From JBCCGI01 sp039029355 (GTDB lineage: Bacteria > Planctomycetota > UBA1135 > GCA-002686595): 64,000 nucleotides of DNA. The notes under the pieces were generated by a model. It saw only the letters and a program-made list of their open reading frames with translations, had not been told where the DNA came from and did no database searches. The position numbers and the translations under genes are program-made. The DNA is taken from the NCBI GenBank assembly GCA_039029355.1, contig JBCCGI010000008.1:102077-166076 (forward strand). The letters are read 5' to 3'. Shown here in pieces: positions 53,101 to 61,159 of this stretch; the first letter of the stretch is position 1, and each line of letters starts with the position of its first letter.

Positions 53101-53431
53101 GCTCTTGACCGCGGTCGACGACATGTACGTCGTGATGGGCGCGGGCGACGCGCTGACGGTGCGCTTCCCGGCGGACGGCCTCCCGGAGCTGCCGGCGGGC
53201 TGGACGCGCGACTACCTCGTGTTCCTCGACGGCTGGGCCAAGGACCGCGACCCGAATTCGGTCGAGGCGCTCTTCGTCGAGCCGCTGCCCTTCCACGGGA
53301 TGAGCGGCTACCCCTACGGCGACGACGAGTCCTTCCCCGATGACGAGGAGCACCGGCGCTGGCGCGCGGAGTGGCTCACCCGGCCCGACCACCGCTGGAT
53401 CGAGCCGCTGGCGCCGGCCCTCAAGCGATGA
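50150..53431 (+). CDS. TPR plus FG-GAP/ASPIC-UnbV lipoprotein
   Basis: This encodes 1093 residues. The signal ends in lipobox LAGC (residues ~18-21). A TPR-like helical region (~30-220) leads to FG-GAP/VCBS-type repeats (DADGGDGDLDLA, DYDHEGDLDLLA, DVDADNDVDLLL, DFDHDGRMDAW) and an ASPIC/UnbV-like domain (VLRVSWPNGVVQSAV). The last ~400 residues, from SCPFLYSWNGETYEFISDVIG, form a beta-rich domain I cannot name. It is divergent from the related gene at 47154-50051 with only 98 bp between starts, implying shared control. It overlaps the following Nudix gene by 4 bp (ATGA). Confidence 0.84.
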   Translation: MESPLVRAALLASTLLPLAGCGGGEDAPEELPLELLLARERAAAHFAESEFGRSLDELRPLADVEGAAYEDLIHAACVALQPAVFDPDLAQGWVERAEVLEPDNPRTSWARFRLAKIDGEFEQALDWLRKVEAADPRDLPTLIAIGSLLDLLDSVEEARDYYLRVLDVGPDFGGSWYRTTAFRLQQLERQSGNDEEASRWRKEFDRLGAEGITIPTQDDFDRGTYGSVAPPPAEAHRARAEGLAGWDFGSELSEPAPGALGLFAATTGASVVEEKDKVGQSGSLGNTFRDEDAPPQELVRFGARGLELGRLAGDAWSWRTLHPGPVEAACGLDLGTGDADGGDGDLDLACATPAGLVLLVNDGGEFVAGEPLATFDGAVAALEAVDYDHEGDLDLLAVGEFGVRLFRNDAAHAAGGAFVDVTAEAGLPSGGAFAWCAVEDVDADNDVDLLLGGAGSAYLANNERGGRLSDASTRFPAALAAALAAGGARLADFDHDGRMDAWPAGADEHYFRGLLGGGFERADAGELGAPLAGDVALATTPRVAVLDADRAGAPVRVELEGADDATRLVTRRAAEGGPPAILLALRGGKDNRRGKGAVVELVYGPLYRRMYWSGEPTLIATHGLDALDVLRVSWPNGVVQSAVGVPGEGRFVLSQREGLVGSCPFLYSWNGETYEFISDVIGITPLGLPMGPGQLVPPDHDEYVLVRGDQLRPKDGMFELQFTEELREVTYLDRIRLDVVDHPTGTDIFPNERFTFPPFPEPHTHTVTDPLVPRRATGSDGGDWRAELAATDGEHAAPFRELRGQFLGLAEPHFLELEFDPELVRDAPRLRLVMTGWLYWTDASVNMASARHPEVEFVPPLLQVPDGAGWRTVEPPLGFPAGKTKTMVIDVTAHVDRADPRLRIFSTLSLYWDSILLAVDDDDAPLAVTSVEPAAAELWLRGFSKRVPYLGHEELDWFEWDELDDQPRWNQHPGLYTKLGACLPLLTAVDDMYVVMGAGDALTVRFPADGLPELPAGWTRDYLVFLDGWAKDRDPNSVEALFVEPLPFHGMSGYPYGDDESFPDDEEHRRWRAEWLTRPDHRWIEPLAPALKR

Positions 53432-53997
53432 GCGGCTCGTCCGACCGCGAGGGGCCCGCTCCCTGGCCGCGCCGGGGCTCGGCCCCGGGGCCCGACCTCC
53501 TGATCGCCAAGGCCCGCTTCGACGAGCTCGAGAACCCGCGCACCGGCGACGTGCTGAAGCGCCTCGTGCTGGAGACCCCCGACTGGGTCAACGTCGTCGC
53601 GTTCACGCCGGAGCGCGAGCTCGTGGTGGTGCGCCAGTTCCGCTTCGGCACCGGCGCCATCACGACCGAGATCCCCGGCGGGATGGTCGACCCCGGCGAG
53701 GACTCGCGGGCCGCGGCGCTCCGCGAGCTGCGCGAGGAGACCGGCTACACCGCCCCCCGCTGGACCTACCTCGGCGCGGTGGAGCCCAACCCCGCGTTCC
53801 AGGACAACCTGTGCCACCACTGGCTGGCCGAGGGCGCCGAACGCACCCACGAGCTGGAGCTCGACGCGGGCGAGGACATCGTCGTCGATACGCTGACCGA
53901 GCGAGAGGCCCGCGACGCGGTCCGCGCCGGCGAGATCCGGCACAGCCTGGTGATCTGCGCCCTCGCGCGGGTGATCGAGCTCTTCCCGCGCGGCTGA
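53428..53997 (+). CDS. Nudix hydrolase, ADP-ribose pyrophosphatase-like
   Basis: This 189-residue protein has an intact Nudix box (GGMVDPGEDSRAAALRELREETGY, shown here only in part as GGMVDPGED and RELREETGY) with the metal-binding Glu residues. The preceding VRQFRFGTGAITTEIPGG is typical of the ADP-ribose/NUDT5 branch, which has an antiparallel dimer architecture. Expected reaction: cleavage of ADP-sugars to AMP and sugar phosphate. ATG 53428 overlaps the stop of the large lipoprotein gene. Confidence 0.88.
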   Translation: MSGSSDREGPAPWPRRGSAPGPDLLIAKARFDELENPRTGDVLKRLVLETPDWVNVVAFTPERELVVVRQFRFGTGAITTEIPGGMVDPGEDSRAAALRELREETGYTAPRWTYLGAVEPNPAFQDNLCHHWLAEGAERTHELELDAGEDIVVDTLTEREARDAVRAGEIRHSLVICALARVIELFPRG

Positions 53998-54103
53998 CGG
54001 CCGGGCGGCAGAAACCGCGTGGAACCGGCGCGCCGGGTGCGTATCCTCCCGGATGCACCAAGACGTTCCCCGAGATCCCTCCGCCGTAGGACCCAAAGAG
54101 CAT

Positions 54104-56131
54104 ATGGCACGTCCCCAACCGTTCGTCGTCGCGGCGCTCGTCGCGCTTCCCTTCGCCGCCTGCGAGGTCGTTGAAAAGGTCCAGACGGTCCCCGTGGCCG
54201 AGTTCGGGCTGTGGGAGGATGCGTCCGGCAACGTCGAGGACCCGGCCCTCGCGAGCCTCTGCGCCGACTACTGGGAGTGGATGCTCGAGAACGACCCGAT
54301 CCGCGCGACCTACGTCGGCGATCCGCGCTTCAACGGCGACCTGCCGCAGCTGGCCGAGCGGCCGCGCCGCAACGACCTGCTCCAGCTGGACGACTTCCTG
54401 GAGCGCGCGGAGGACATCCACCCGGGCTCGCTGACCGCCTTCGACCGCGAGGTCCACACCTTCTTCCTGGGCACCGTCGCGGCCGAGCGCACGCGCATCG
54501 ACCAGGACCTGGAATCCTGGACGGCCGATCCGCTGCGCGGGCCGGTCGTGGGCCTGCTCAACGTGGTGCAGATCCAGCCGGTCCGCACCGAGCGCGAGCG
54601 CAACGACCTGCTGGAGCGCCTCGAGTCGGCTCCGGGCTTCTTCCGCGACGCGGGGATGAACCTGCGGCGCGGCGCGGTCGAGGGCCGGATCTCGTCGGAG
54701 ACCGCCTTCCGCAAGCTCCTCGCCCAGCTGGACGACTTCCTGGCGCTCAAGTCGCTCGACAACCCGCTGCTCCTGGCGGCCGCCGGCGGCGGGCGCTGGG
54801 TCGACTGCCCGACGGACGGCAACCTGGCGCGGGTCGCCCACCAGGAGCTCAACGACTCGCGCGCCCAGCGCGACCTGCGGCTGATCAACCTGCACGTCTA
54901 CGACACCGAGCGCGTCGAGGAGGGCACGCGCGTCCTGATCCCCGCGGCCGACGACCCGCTGTCGCCCGAGACGCGCGGCGAGTTCCTGCAGGCCGCGCTC
55001 GAGCTGGTCGAGGACGACATCTACCCGGCGGTGGCCTCGTACCGCGACACGGTCTCGAGCCTCCTCCTGCGCGCGCGGCCGGACGAGCGCCCCGGCCTGG
55101 TGCACCTGCGCGGCGGCGACGAGATGTACCGCTCCGCGATGGCGTACCACACGTCGCTCCCCGCCTCGCAGTGCAACCCCACCGAGGTCCACGAGTTCGG
55201 CCTCGCCGAGGTCGCGCGCATCCGCGCCGAGATGGCCGACATCGGCGAGCGCGTGTTCGCCACGCGCAACGTCGACGAGATCCAGCGCCGCCTGCGCAGC
55301 GACCCGGCGATGCACTTCGGGACGGCCGAAGAGGTGCGCGCCAAGGCCGACGAGTCCCTGCGCCGCGCGACCGCGGCGATGGGCGAGTACTTCGGGATCC
55401 TGCCGCAGGCGCCGTGCGTGGTGCGCGAGATCCCGATTCACGAGGCGCCCAACTCGACGATCGCCTACTACGAGGCGCCGGAGGCCGGCGGCGGGCGCCC
55501 GGGCATCTACTACGTCAACACGTACAAGCCCGAAACGCGGCCGCGCTACGAGGCCGAGGTGCTGGCCTTCCACGAGGCGATTCCGGGCCACCACCTGCAG
55601 ATCGCGATCGCGCACGAGCGCCAGGGCCTCCCGCTCTTCCAGCGGCACAGCGGCTGGACCGCGTTCGTCGAGGGCTGGGCGCTCTACACCGAGCGCCTCA
55701 GCGACGAGATGGGCCTCTACTCCGGCGACGTCGACCGCCTGGGCGTGCTCTCGTTCGACGCCTGGCGCGCCTGCCGCCTGGTGGTCGACACCGGGCTGCA
55801 CGCCTTCGGGTGGAGCCGCGAGCAGGCCATCGATTACATGCACGAGAACACGCTCCTCGCGCTTAACAACATCGAGAACGAGGTGGACCGCTACATCGCC
55901 TGGCCGGGCCAGGCCCTGGCCTACAAGATCGGCCAGCGCGAGATGCTCAACCTGCGCGATACCGCACGGCAGGCGCTGGGGCCCGACTTCCGCTACCCCG
56001 ATTTCCACGATGTGGTCCTGCGCGAGGGCGGGGTGCCGCTCACCACCCTGCGCGAGAACGTGTACGACTGGATCCGCTCGCGGGGAGGCGTGCTGCCGGT
56101 CGAGGCCGGGATCAGCCCCACCGACGGGTAA
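54104..56131 (+). CDS. DUF885-family zinc metallopeptidase lipoprotein
   Basis: This encodes 675 residues. The signal ends in a lipobox (LPFAAC, residues ~13-18). The DUF885 core includes the zinc motif FHEAIPGHHLQIAIAHE (His-Glu plus following His) and EGWALYTERLSDEMGLY, carrying the third ligand region, followed by RLVVDTGLHAFGWSREQAIDYM. These are diagnostic of the family. It should act as an envelope peptidase; substrates are unknown. An upstream ATG at 54053 adds 17 residues without improving the signal. An ECF sigma gene follows 40 bp later. Confidence 0.88.
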   Translation: MARPQPFVVAALVALPFAACEVVEKVQTVPVAEFGLWEDASGNVEDPALASLCADYWEWMLENDPIRATYVGDPRFNGDLPQLAERPRRNDLLQLDDFLERAEDIHPGSLTAFDREVHTFFLGTVAAERTRIDQDLESWTADPLRGPVVGLLNVVQIQPVRTERERNDLLERLESAPGFFRDAGMNLRRGAVEGRISSETAFRKLLAQLDDFLALKSLDNPLLLAAAGGGRWVDCPTDGNLARVAHQELNDSRAQRDLRLINLHVYDTERVEEGTRVLIPAADDPLSPETRGEFLQAALELVEDDIYPAVASYRDTVSSLLLRARPDERPGLVHLRGGDEMYRSAMAYHTSLPASQCNPTEVHEFGLAEVARIRAEMADIGERVFATRNVDEIQRRLRSDPAMHFGTAEEVRAKADESLRRATAAMGEYFGILPQAPCVVREIPIHEAPNSTIAYYEAPEAGGGRPGIYYVNTYKPETRPRYEAEVLAFHEAIPGHHLQIAIAHERQGLPLFQRHSGWTAFVEGWALYTERLSDEMGLYSGDVDRLGVLSFDAWRACRLVVDTGLHAFGWSREQAIDYMHENTLLALNNIENEVDRYIAWPGQALAYKIGQREMLNLRDTARQALGPDFRYPDFHDVVLREGGVPLTTLRENVYDWIRSRGGVLPVEAGISPTDG

Positions 56132-56171
56132 GTCGAAGCGGGAAATCCCAAAGCCGTATAGACTGGGTGGC

Positions 56172-56777
56172 GTGGCCATTACGACGAGGGACTTTGGCAG
56201 GGAGTCCTCCGAGCTTGTCCGCACCCAGGATCTGCTCCAGGGAGCGCGGGACGGCGACGAGACCTCCTGGCGGCTGATCTTTGAGCGGCACCGGGACTTC
56301 CTGCTGTTCACGCTCCAGAGCCTCGCGACGCGGGGCACGGCGAACCGCATCGACCCCGAGGACGTGCTCCAGACCTCGCTGCTGCGGGCCTGGAAGAACA
56401 TCTCGAACTTCGAGTACCAGGGCGACGGCAGCCTGCGCTGGTGGCTGAAGAAGATCGTCCTCAACACGTTCGTCGACCAGATCCGCGAAGAGGGCCGGGT
56501 CAAGCGCGGGGGCTCCCTAGCCGCCGAGCAGGGCCTGACCGAGGTGCAGGACCTGGCCGCCGCGGCCCCGAGCGAGGCCGCCTACCAGAACGAGCTCAAG
56601 GAGCGCCTGCTCCAATGCCTGGCACGCCTGCCCGAGGAAGACCGCGACCTCGTCATCATGCGGATGCTGGAGCAGCTCGGCTGGCAGGACATCGCCGACC
56701 TCCTGGGCGTCCCGCGCACCTCCTGCCGACGGCGCTACGAGCAGGCCCTCGACCGCCTGCAGCGCTGGATGGCTTGA
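56172..56777 (+). CDS. ECF-type RNA polymerase sigma factor (planctomycete type)
   Basis: This encodes 201 residues. Region 2: DGDETSWRLIFERHRDFLLF, then RIDPEDVLQTSLLRAWKNI and the basic helix LRWWLKKIVLNTFVDQIRE. Region 4: CLARLPEEDRDLVIMRMLEQLGWQDIADLLGVPRTSCRRRYEQAL. The GTG at 56172 is the only start giving a normal N-terminus. The sequence TATAGA at 56157-56162 would fit a -10 box of a short-leader transcript, with a poor -35 candidate; this is tentative. A Ser/Thr kinase gene follows 26 bp downstream, a pairing often seen in planctomycetes. Confidence 0.9.
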   Translation: MAITTRDFGRESSELVRTQDLLQGARDGDETSWRLIFERHRDFLLFTLQSLATRGTANRIDPEDVLQTSLLRAWKNISNFEYQGDGSLRWWLKKIVLNTFVDQIREEGRVKRGGSLAAEQGLTEVQDLAAAAPSEAAYQNELKERLLQCLARLPEEDRDLVIMRMLEQLGWQDIADLLGVPRTSCRRRYEQALDRLQRWMA

Positions 56778-56803
56778 GCCGCTCGGAGTGGTAGCCTCGG
56801 GCC

Positions 56804-59296
56804 ATGGCAGAGGCGACCGACGAGGAGCTTCCTCCGCACCTGACCGAGATCTTCCACCGCTACGTGCGGAGCCGCGACCAGGGCGAGGTGCCCGACGTCG
56901 AGAGCCTGCTCGACGAGGCCGGCGAGGCCGCCGACGACCTGCGCGCGCGGATCGACCGCTACGAGACGATGGAGCGGGCGGCCGATCTGCTGAGCCGCCG
57001 CCGCGCCCCCCACCAGGGGCACCGGCTGGGGCGCTTCGAGGTGCTGTCCTCGCTGGGCGCCGGCGGGCTGGCCCACGTGTACCTCGCGCGCGACCCCAAG
57101 CTCGGCCGGCGCGTGGCGCTGAAGGTGCTGGCCACCGGCGTCGCGCTCGACGACGACCGGCGCAAGTGGATGCTGCGCGAGGCGCGCTCGCTCGCGCGGC
57201 TGGAGCACCCGAACGTGCTGCGCGTGTTCGAGGTCAGCGACGAGGAGGACGGGCTCGTGGTGGTCACCGAGCACCTCTCCGGCCCCACGCTGGCCCAGGT
57301 GTTGGCGCACCTCGCGCGCCTGCGCGACGGCGAGACGTCGGCCGACGACTCCGCCCACGCACGCCGGATCGCCGGCGAGCTGCTGCCCTTCAGCGCGCGC
57401 GCCGCGCTGCTCGAGCGGCTGGCCCGCGCGCTCGCCTACTGCCACGACATGGGCATCCTCCACCGCGACGTGAAGCCCGCCAACGTGGTCTTCGACGCGC
57501 GCGGCACGCCGAAGCTGATCGACTTCGGGCTCGCGCACCTCGAGGATGCCGAGGAGGAGACCAACGTCGACATCACGGTGCGGATGATGGGCACGCCGTC
57601 CTATCTCGCGCCCGAGCAGGTGGACTCGGAACAGACCGGCGCCGACCCGCGCAGCGATCAGTTCTCGTTCGGGATCCTGGCGTACGAGCTGCTCGCCCTG
57701 CGCTCGCCCTTCCAGCGCGCGACGCGGAACGAGACGCTGAACGCGATCTCGCACGCGCTCCCGCGGGCTCCGCGGCGCGTGGACCCGAGCATCCCGCCGG
57801 ACCTCGAGCGCGTGGTGCTGCACGCCCTCGAGCGCTCCCCGGCCGACCGCTACCCGTCGCTCGCCGCCGTCGCCGACGACCTCGGCGCGGCCGCGGCGCA
57901 TCGACCGATCTCGCTCGCCGAGCCGACCCTCGGGCACGCGCTCACCCTCTGGCTGCGGCGCAACCGCCGCGCGGTGGGCGCGGGCGGAACGCTGGCCTTC
58001 GCGGCGCTCCTCGCGGTGCTGGTCCAGTGGTGGCTGCGCGCGCGGTCCGAGCTCGACCGCATCCTGGAACAAGCGGATCAAGTGCGGGTCGAGGAGCTGC
58101 GCGACCCGGTCGACTTCCGCGACAGCTTCGGGCCGCTGTTCGACGCCAAGACCGCCGCCGAGCGCTTCCGCGGGAGCGCGCTGCGGCGGCTGGTCTTCCG
58201 CTCCGCGCGCGACGAGGTGCAGACGCGCATCGACGCCTGGTCCGCGCGCCTGGCGCAGGTCCTGCATCAGGGGGTGCAGCCGGATGAGGGCGGCGTCGTC
58301 TTCTTCCAGCACACGCCGTGGAAGGAGATCCTCGCCCTCGAGTCCCGGCTGAACGTGCTGCACGCGGGCGCCGGCTCGCGCGCGGTCGAGCCCTTCCGCG
58401 ACCGCGGACGCGTGTTGCTCCCGTGGTCCAAGCTCGAGGGCCTGCAGCACTACCTGTTCACGCAGAGCCCGCTCACCGAAGAGGTCGGGCCGCTGCAGGC
58501 TCTGTTCACGTTCCGCAGGCTGACGACCGACGAGACGCTCGACCCGGGCGTGTACCGGCTGGTGGCGTGGGACGGTTCGGGGAACAAGGTCAAGTGGGAG
58601 GCCGAGTTCGCCCTGTGGGCCGGCTGGGAGGAGCCGATCGAGCTCCGCTACCGCCCGCCGCAGCCGCTCCTGTTCGCCGAGGCGACGGCGATAGAGCGCG
58701 CGCGGGTGTACCTCTCTCCGTTCCTATCGCCCGAGGACGGCGGGTGCGATCTCTTGGTGCCGTCGGTGCGGCTGCTGCCGCGGCTGATCACGGCGACCGA
58801 GTTCCGCGCCTTCGCGCAGGCCACCGGCCGCCCCCTGCCGACCAGCCTCGCGGACTCGCACGAGGACGTGCCCGCCTGGGTCTCCCCCTCGGACGCGATG
58901 GAATTCGCCCGCTGGGCAGGCGGACGGCTGCCCACGGCCTGGGAATTGTGGGTGGCCGAGCGGCGCAGTCCCGGCTGGCTTCCCGCGTCGGGTCCGGGCG
59001 GCAACGGCGAGTGGGTCGGCGACTACTCGCTCAACGCGGGCATCGAGATCGCCAGCAAGCTCAACTACGAGTCGCTGGCCGCACGCGGAACACAGCCTTC
59101 CAACGCCTGGTTGAACAACGTGACACGCCGACTCGATGTGACGGCTTGGTCATTCTGGACCGACGAAAACGAGACACGCCAAAGTGTGGGTACAGGTTTC
59201 CGCGTGGCGTTCACGACCGATTCTCTTGATGCACTACTTGACTCCGGGATTTTACAAGATCACTTAGAGAGCGCGATCAACTTGACCGACAACTGA
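56804..59296 (+). CDS. membrane Ser/Thr protein kinase with C-terminal SUMF1/FGE-like domain
   Basis: This encodes 830 residues. Residues ~75-360 are a Hanks-type kinase: glycine loop SLGAGGLAHVYLA, VAIK-type Lys in VALKVL, HRDVKPAN with His220 and Asp222, DFGLAHLE, and APEQ. A transmembrane helix spans ~388-406. The extracytoplasmic part has a helical linker, an unassigned beta domain (~510-630), then a shortened SUMF1/FGE-like domain (TEFRAFAQATGRPL, PSDAMEFARWAGGRLPTAWE, GEWVGDYS, GTGFRVAF) lacking the FGE catalytic Cys pair, so it is more likely a sensor. The last ~65 codons are clearly poorer in G+C than the rest. It probably works with the sigma factor 26 bp upstream. Confidence 0.87.
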   Translation: MAEATDEELPPHLTEIFHRYVRSRDQGEVPDVESLLDEAGEAADDLRARIDRYETMERAADLLSRRRAPHQGHRLGRFEVLSSLGAGGLAHVYLARDPKLGRRVALKVLATGVALDDDRRKWMLREARSLARLEHPNVLRVFEVSDEEDGLVVVTEHLSGPTLAQVLAHLARLRDGETSADDSAHARRIAGELLPFSARAALLERLARALAYCHDMGILHRDVKPANVVFDARGTPKLIDFGLAHLEDAEEETNVDITVRMMGTPSYLAPEQVDSEQTGADPRSDQFSFGILAYELLALRSPFQRATRNETLNAISHALPRAPRRVDPSIPPDLERVVLHALERSPADRYPSLAAVADDLGAAAAHRPISLAEPTLGHALTLWLRRNRRAVGAGGTLAFAALLAVLVQWWLRARSELDRILEQADQVRVEELRDPVDFRDSFGPLFDAKTAAERFRGSALRRLVFRSARDEVQTRIDAWSARLAQVLHQGVQPDEGGVVFFQHTPWKEILALESRLNVLHAGAGSRAVEPFRDRGRVLLPWSKLEGLQHYLFTQSPLTEEVGPLQALFTFRRLTTDETLDPGVYRLVAWDGSGNKVKWEAEFALWAGWEEPIELRYRPPQPLLFAEATAIERARVYLSPFLSPEDGGCDLLVPSVRLLPRLITATEFRAFAQATGRPLPTSLADSHEDVPAWVSPSDAMEFARWAGGRLPTAWELWVAERRSPGWLPASGPGGNGEWVGDYSLNAGIEIASKLNYESLAARGTQPSNAWLNNVTRRLDVTAWSFWTDENETRQSVGTGFRVAFTTDSLDALLDSGILQDHLESAINLTDN

Positions 59297-59358
59297 GGCT
59301 CTATCGCTCGCGTTAAGTCGTTACGACGCCAGCCTTCCCCCCTCTGGATAGAAGACTC

Positions 59359-59363
59359 AGGAG
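59359..59363 (+). promoter_or_regulatory. AGGAG ribosome binding site for a TTG start
   Basis: AGGAG lies 7 nt before the TTG at 59371. The ideal sequence and spacing decide this unusual start codon for the 113-aa protein; the first in-frame ATG is 46 codons further on. Confidence 0.6.
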
Positions 59364-59370
59364 TCTCCCC

Positions 59371-59712
59371 TTGTCCGTAGCTATTCAAGTCGCTCGGAAA
59401 TCACAGATCGAATCCTCGGAGTCCCTCACCGACGGCGGCGTGCTCCACGTCACAAGCCTGCTAACAGCCCTGTCCGACGGTGATTGTCCCGAGGACTACA
59501 CCTCGGAGATGATCGAGGGCCTGCTGGCGGCGGTTGGCGAGGTGCGCCAAACCGCAAAGGGCACGACCTATGAATGGGTCTATTGCCCGCCGCCGGACGG
59601 TCCGCGCTGGAAGTTCTTCTGCTTGGAAGACACGGGGCTAGAGATCAACGATGGCGGCGCAAGCCCCATCCAGGTCCAGCTCACAGTGAAGCGACCCTAC
59701 CCCTCCTCCTAG
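59371..59712 (+). CDS. 113-aa protein of unknown function in a low-GC patch
   Basis: This encodes 113 residues, with no signal peptide and no transmembrane segment. It contains LTDGGVLHVTSLLTAL, MIEGLLAAVGEVRQTAKG and a C-terminal aromatic segment (YEWVYCPPPDGPRWKFFC). I recognise no family. The base composition resembles the final part of the preceding kinase gene and differs from the rest of the window. It lies 74 bp after the kinase stop and could be a small partner of that kinase, or part of a recently acquired patch. A ribosome binding site with perfect spacing supports translation from TTG. Confidence 0.62.
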   Translation: MSVAIQVARKSQIESSESLTDGGVLHVTSLLTALSDGDCPEDYTSEMIEGLLAAVGEVRQTAKGTTYEWVYCPPPDGPRWKFFCLEDTGLEINDGGASPIQVQLTVKRPYPSS

Positions 59713-59842
59713 GACGAGATGCGGGCCGGCGCCTGCGCGGTGTCGGCCCGCTTGCTGAGACGACCGCCGACGGCCGATTCGAGCGCTCCTGCGCACATTC
59801 CGCTCGCCCTAGCCGGCGAACAACCGGAGCGCAGGACTTAGG

Positions 59843-60982
59843 ATGCCCGCGATGAGCGCTGCCCCGAAGCGAATCGCGATCCTCGGCGGAGGCATCGCCG
59901 GCCTGTCGACCGCCTACCACCTCGGCCTGCGCGGCGGCAGCGAGGTCGTGCTGCTCGAGCGCGAGCCCGAGCTGGCGCGGCACTCCTCGGCCAAGAGCGC
60001 GCGCCTCCTGCGCACGGCGGTGCCCGACGAGGCGACCCGCCGGCTGACCCAGGCGAGCGCACCGCTCCTGCGCGAGCCGCCGCCCGCCTTCGGGCCGGGC
60101 TCGCTCCTCGACGGCCGCGGGCTGGTGCTGATGGCCGGGCGCGCGGGGGCCGCGGCGCTCGCGCGCCAGGTCGAGGCCGCCGGCGGCGCAGCGGTCGCAC
60201 GGCGGCTGTCCGCGCGCGAGCTCGAGCGGCTCGCCCCGCTCGTGCGCTCGCCCCACGGCGACGCGGTCGAGGCCTGGCTCTTCGCGGGCGAGGGTCGGAT
60301 CGACACCGACCGCCTGCTCGCGGGCTTCGCGCGGGGCGCGCGCGGGTCCGGGGTCGAGCTCCGCACCGGCGCACCGGCCGCGGCCGTCCTGGTCCGGGAC
60401 GGCCGGGTGACCGGCGTGCGGCTCCAGAGCGGTGCCGAGGAGCCGGCGGACGCGATCGTCCTGGCGGCGGGCGCCTGGGCCGGCGCCCTCGGGGCCGAGG
60501 CGGGCTCGCGGGTGGTCCTGCGGCCGACCCGCCGGCACCTGGTGCTGGCGGCCGCCCCGGCCGCGGCCGAGCACCGGCGCGGCCCCACCGTCTGGGACGT
60601 CGAGGCCGGCTTCTACGTCCGCCCCGGCGACGACGGGCTCCTGCTCTGTGCCTGCGACCAGGACGATGTCGAGCCCGACCGCCTGACGGCGGCTCCCGAG
60701 GTCCTGGAGCGCGTGCGGAGCCTCGCCGGGCGCCTGCTGCGGACGCCCCCGGGGCCGACCGCCGAGGCCTGGGCCGGCCTGCGGACGCTCACTTCCGACG
60801 GCCGCTTCGCGATCGGGCCGGACCCGGACGTGGGCGGTCTTTTCTGGGTCGCGGGGCTCGGCGGAGCGGGCATGGGCGCCGGAGCGGAGGCGGGGCGCCT
60901 GGCGGCCCGCCTGCTGGCCGGTGAGGAAGACCCGCTACAAGGTCTCCTGGAGCCCTCCCGCCTAGCGCCGCTCGTGCGTTAG
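59843..60982 (+). CDS. FAD-dependent oxidoreductase of the DAO (D-amino acid/glycine/sarcosine oxidase) family
   Basis: This 379-residue flavoprotein has the dinucleotide-binding motif ILGGGIAGLSTAYHLG (residues ~12-27), the ribose-binding acid in LLEREPELA, the SAKSARLLR loop, and the C-terminal FAD motif AGLGGAGMGAGAEAGRLAARLL. The middle VVLRPTRRHLVLA and GFYVRPGDDGLLL are typical of the DadA/ThiO/sarcosine oxidase group. The amine substrate is unknown. ATG 59843 or 59852 may be used. It is preceded by a 130-bp gap without other features. Confidence 0.89.
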   Translation: MPAMSAAPKRIAILGGGIAGLSTAYHLGLRGGSEVVLLEREPELARHSSAKSARLLRTAVPDEATRRLTQASAPLLREPPPAFGPGSLLDGRGLVLMAGRAGAAALARQVEAAGGAAVARRLSARELERLAPLVRSPHGDAVEAWLFAGEGRIDTDRLLAGFARGARGSGVELRTGAPAAAVLVRDGRVTGVRLQSGAEEPADAIVLAAGAWAGALGAEAGSRVVLRPTRRHLVLAAAPAAAEHRRGPTVWDVEAGFYVRPGDDGLLLCACDQDDVEPDRLTAAPEVLERVRSLAGRLLRTPPGPTAEAWAGLRTLTSDGRFAIGPDPDVGGLFWVAGLGGAGMGAGAEAGRLAARLLAGEEDPLQGLLEPSRLAPLVR

Positions 60983-61159
60983 AATCGAATCCCTCAAGCT
61001 CCCCCCCACGCCACGCTCGATCCTTGGGGATTGGCCGCAGCCTGCCTCCGGGCGGTGCGGCGGCCCCGACCCCCGAAGGCGCTTCTTCCCTCGCCGGAAC
61101 TTAAGAGGTGCCCCGGTGGCCGCGACTCTCCAGTTGGCGTAAGCTTTGCGGATTCCTGG

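Noticed and set aside
60983..61159. Small gene or riboswitch before the B12-type radical SAM gene
   Set aside because: I looked for a cobalamin-riboswitch-like conserved box and found none; no ORF with a plausible start is present in these 177 bp.
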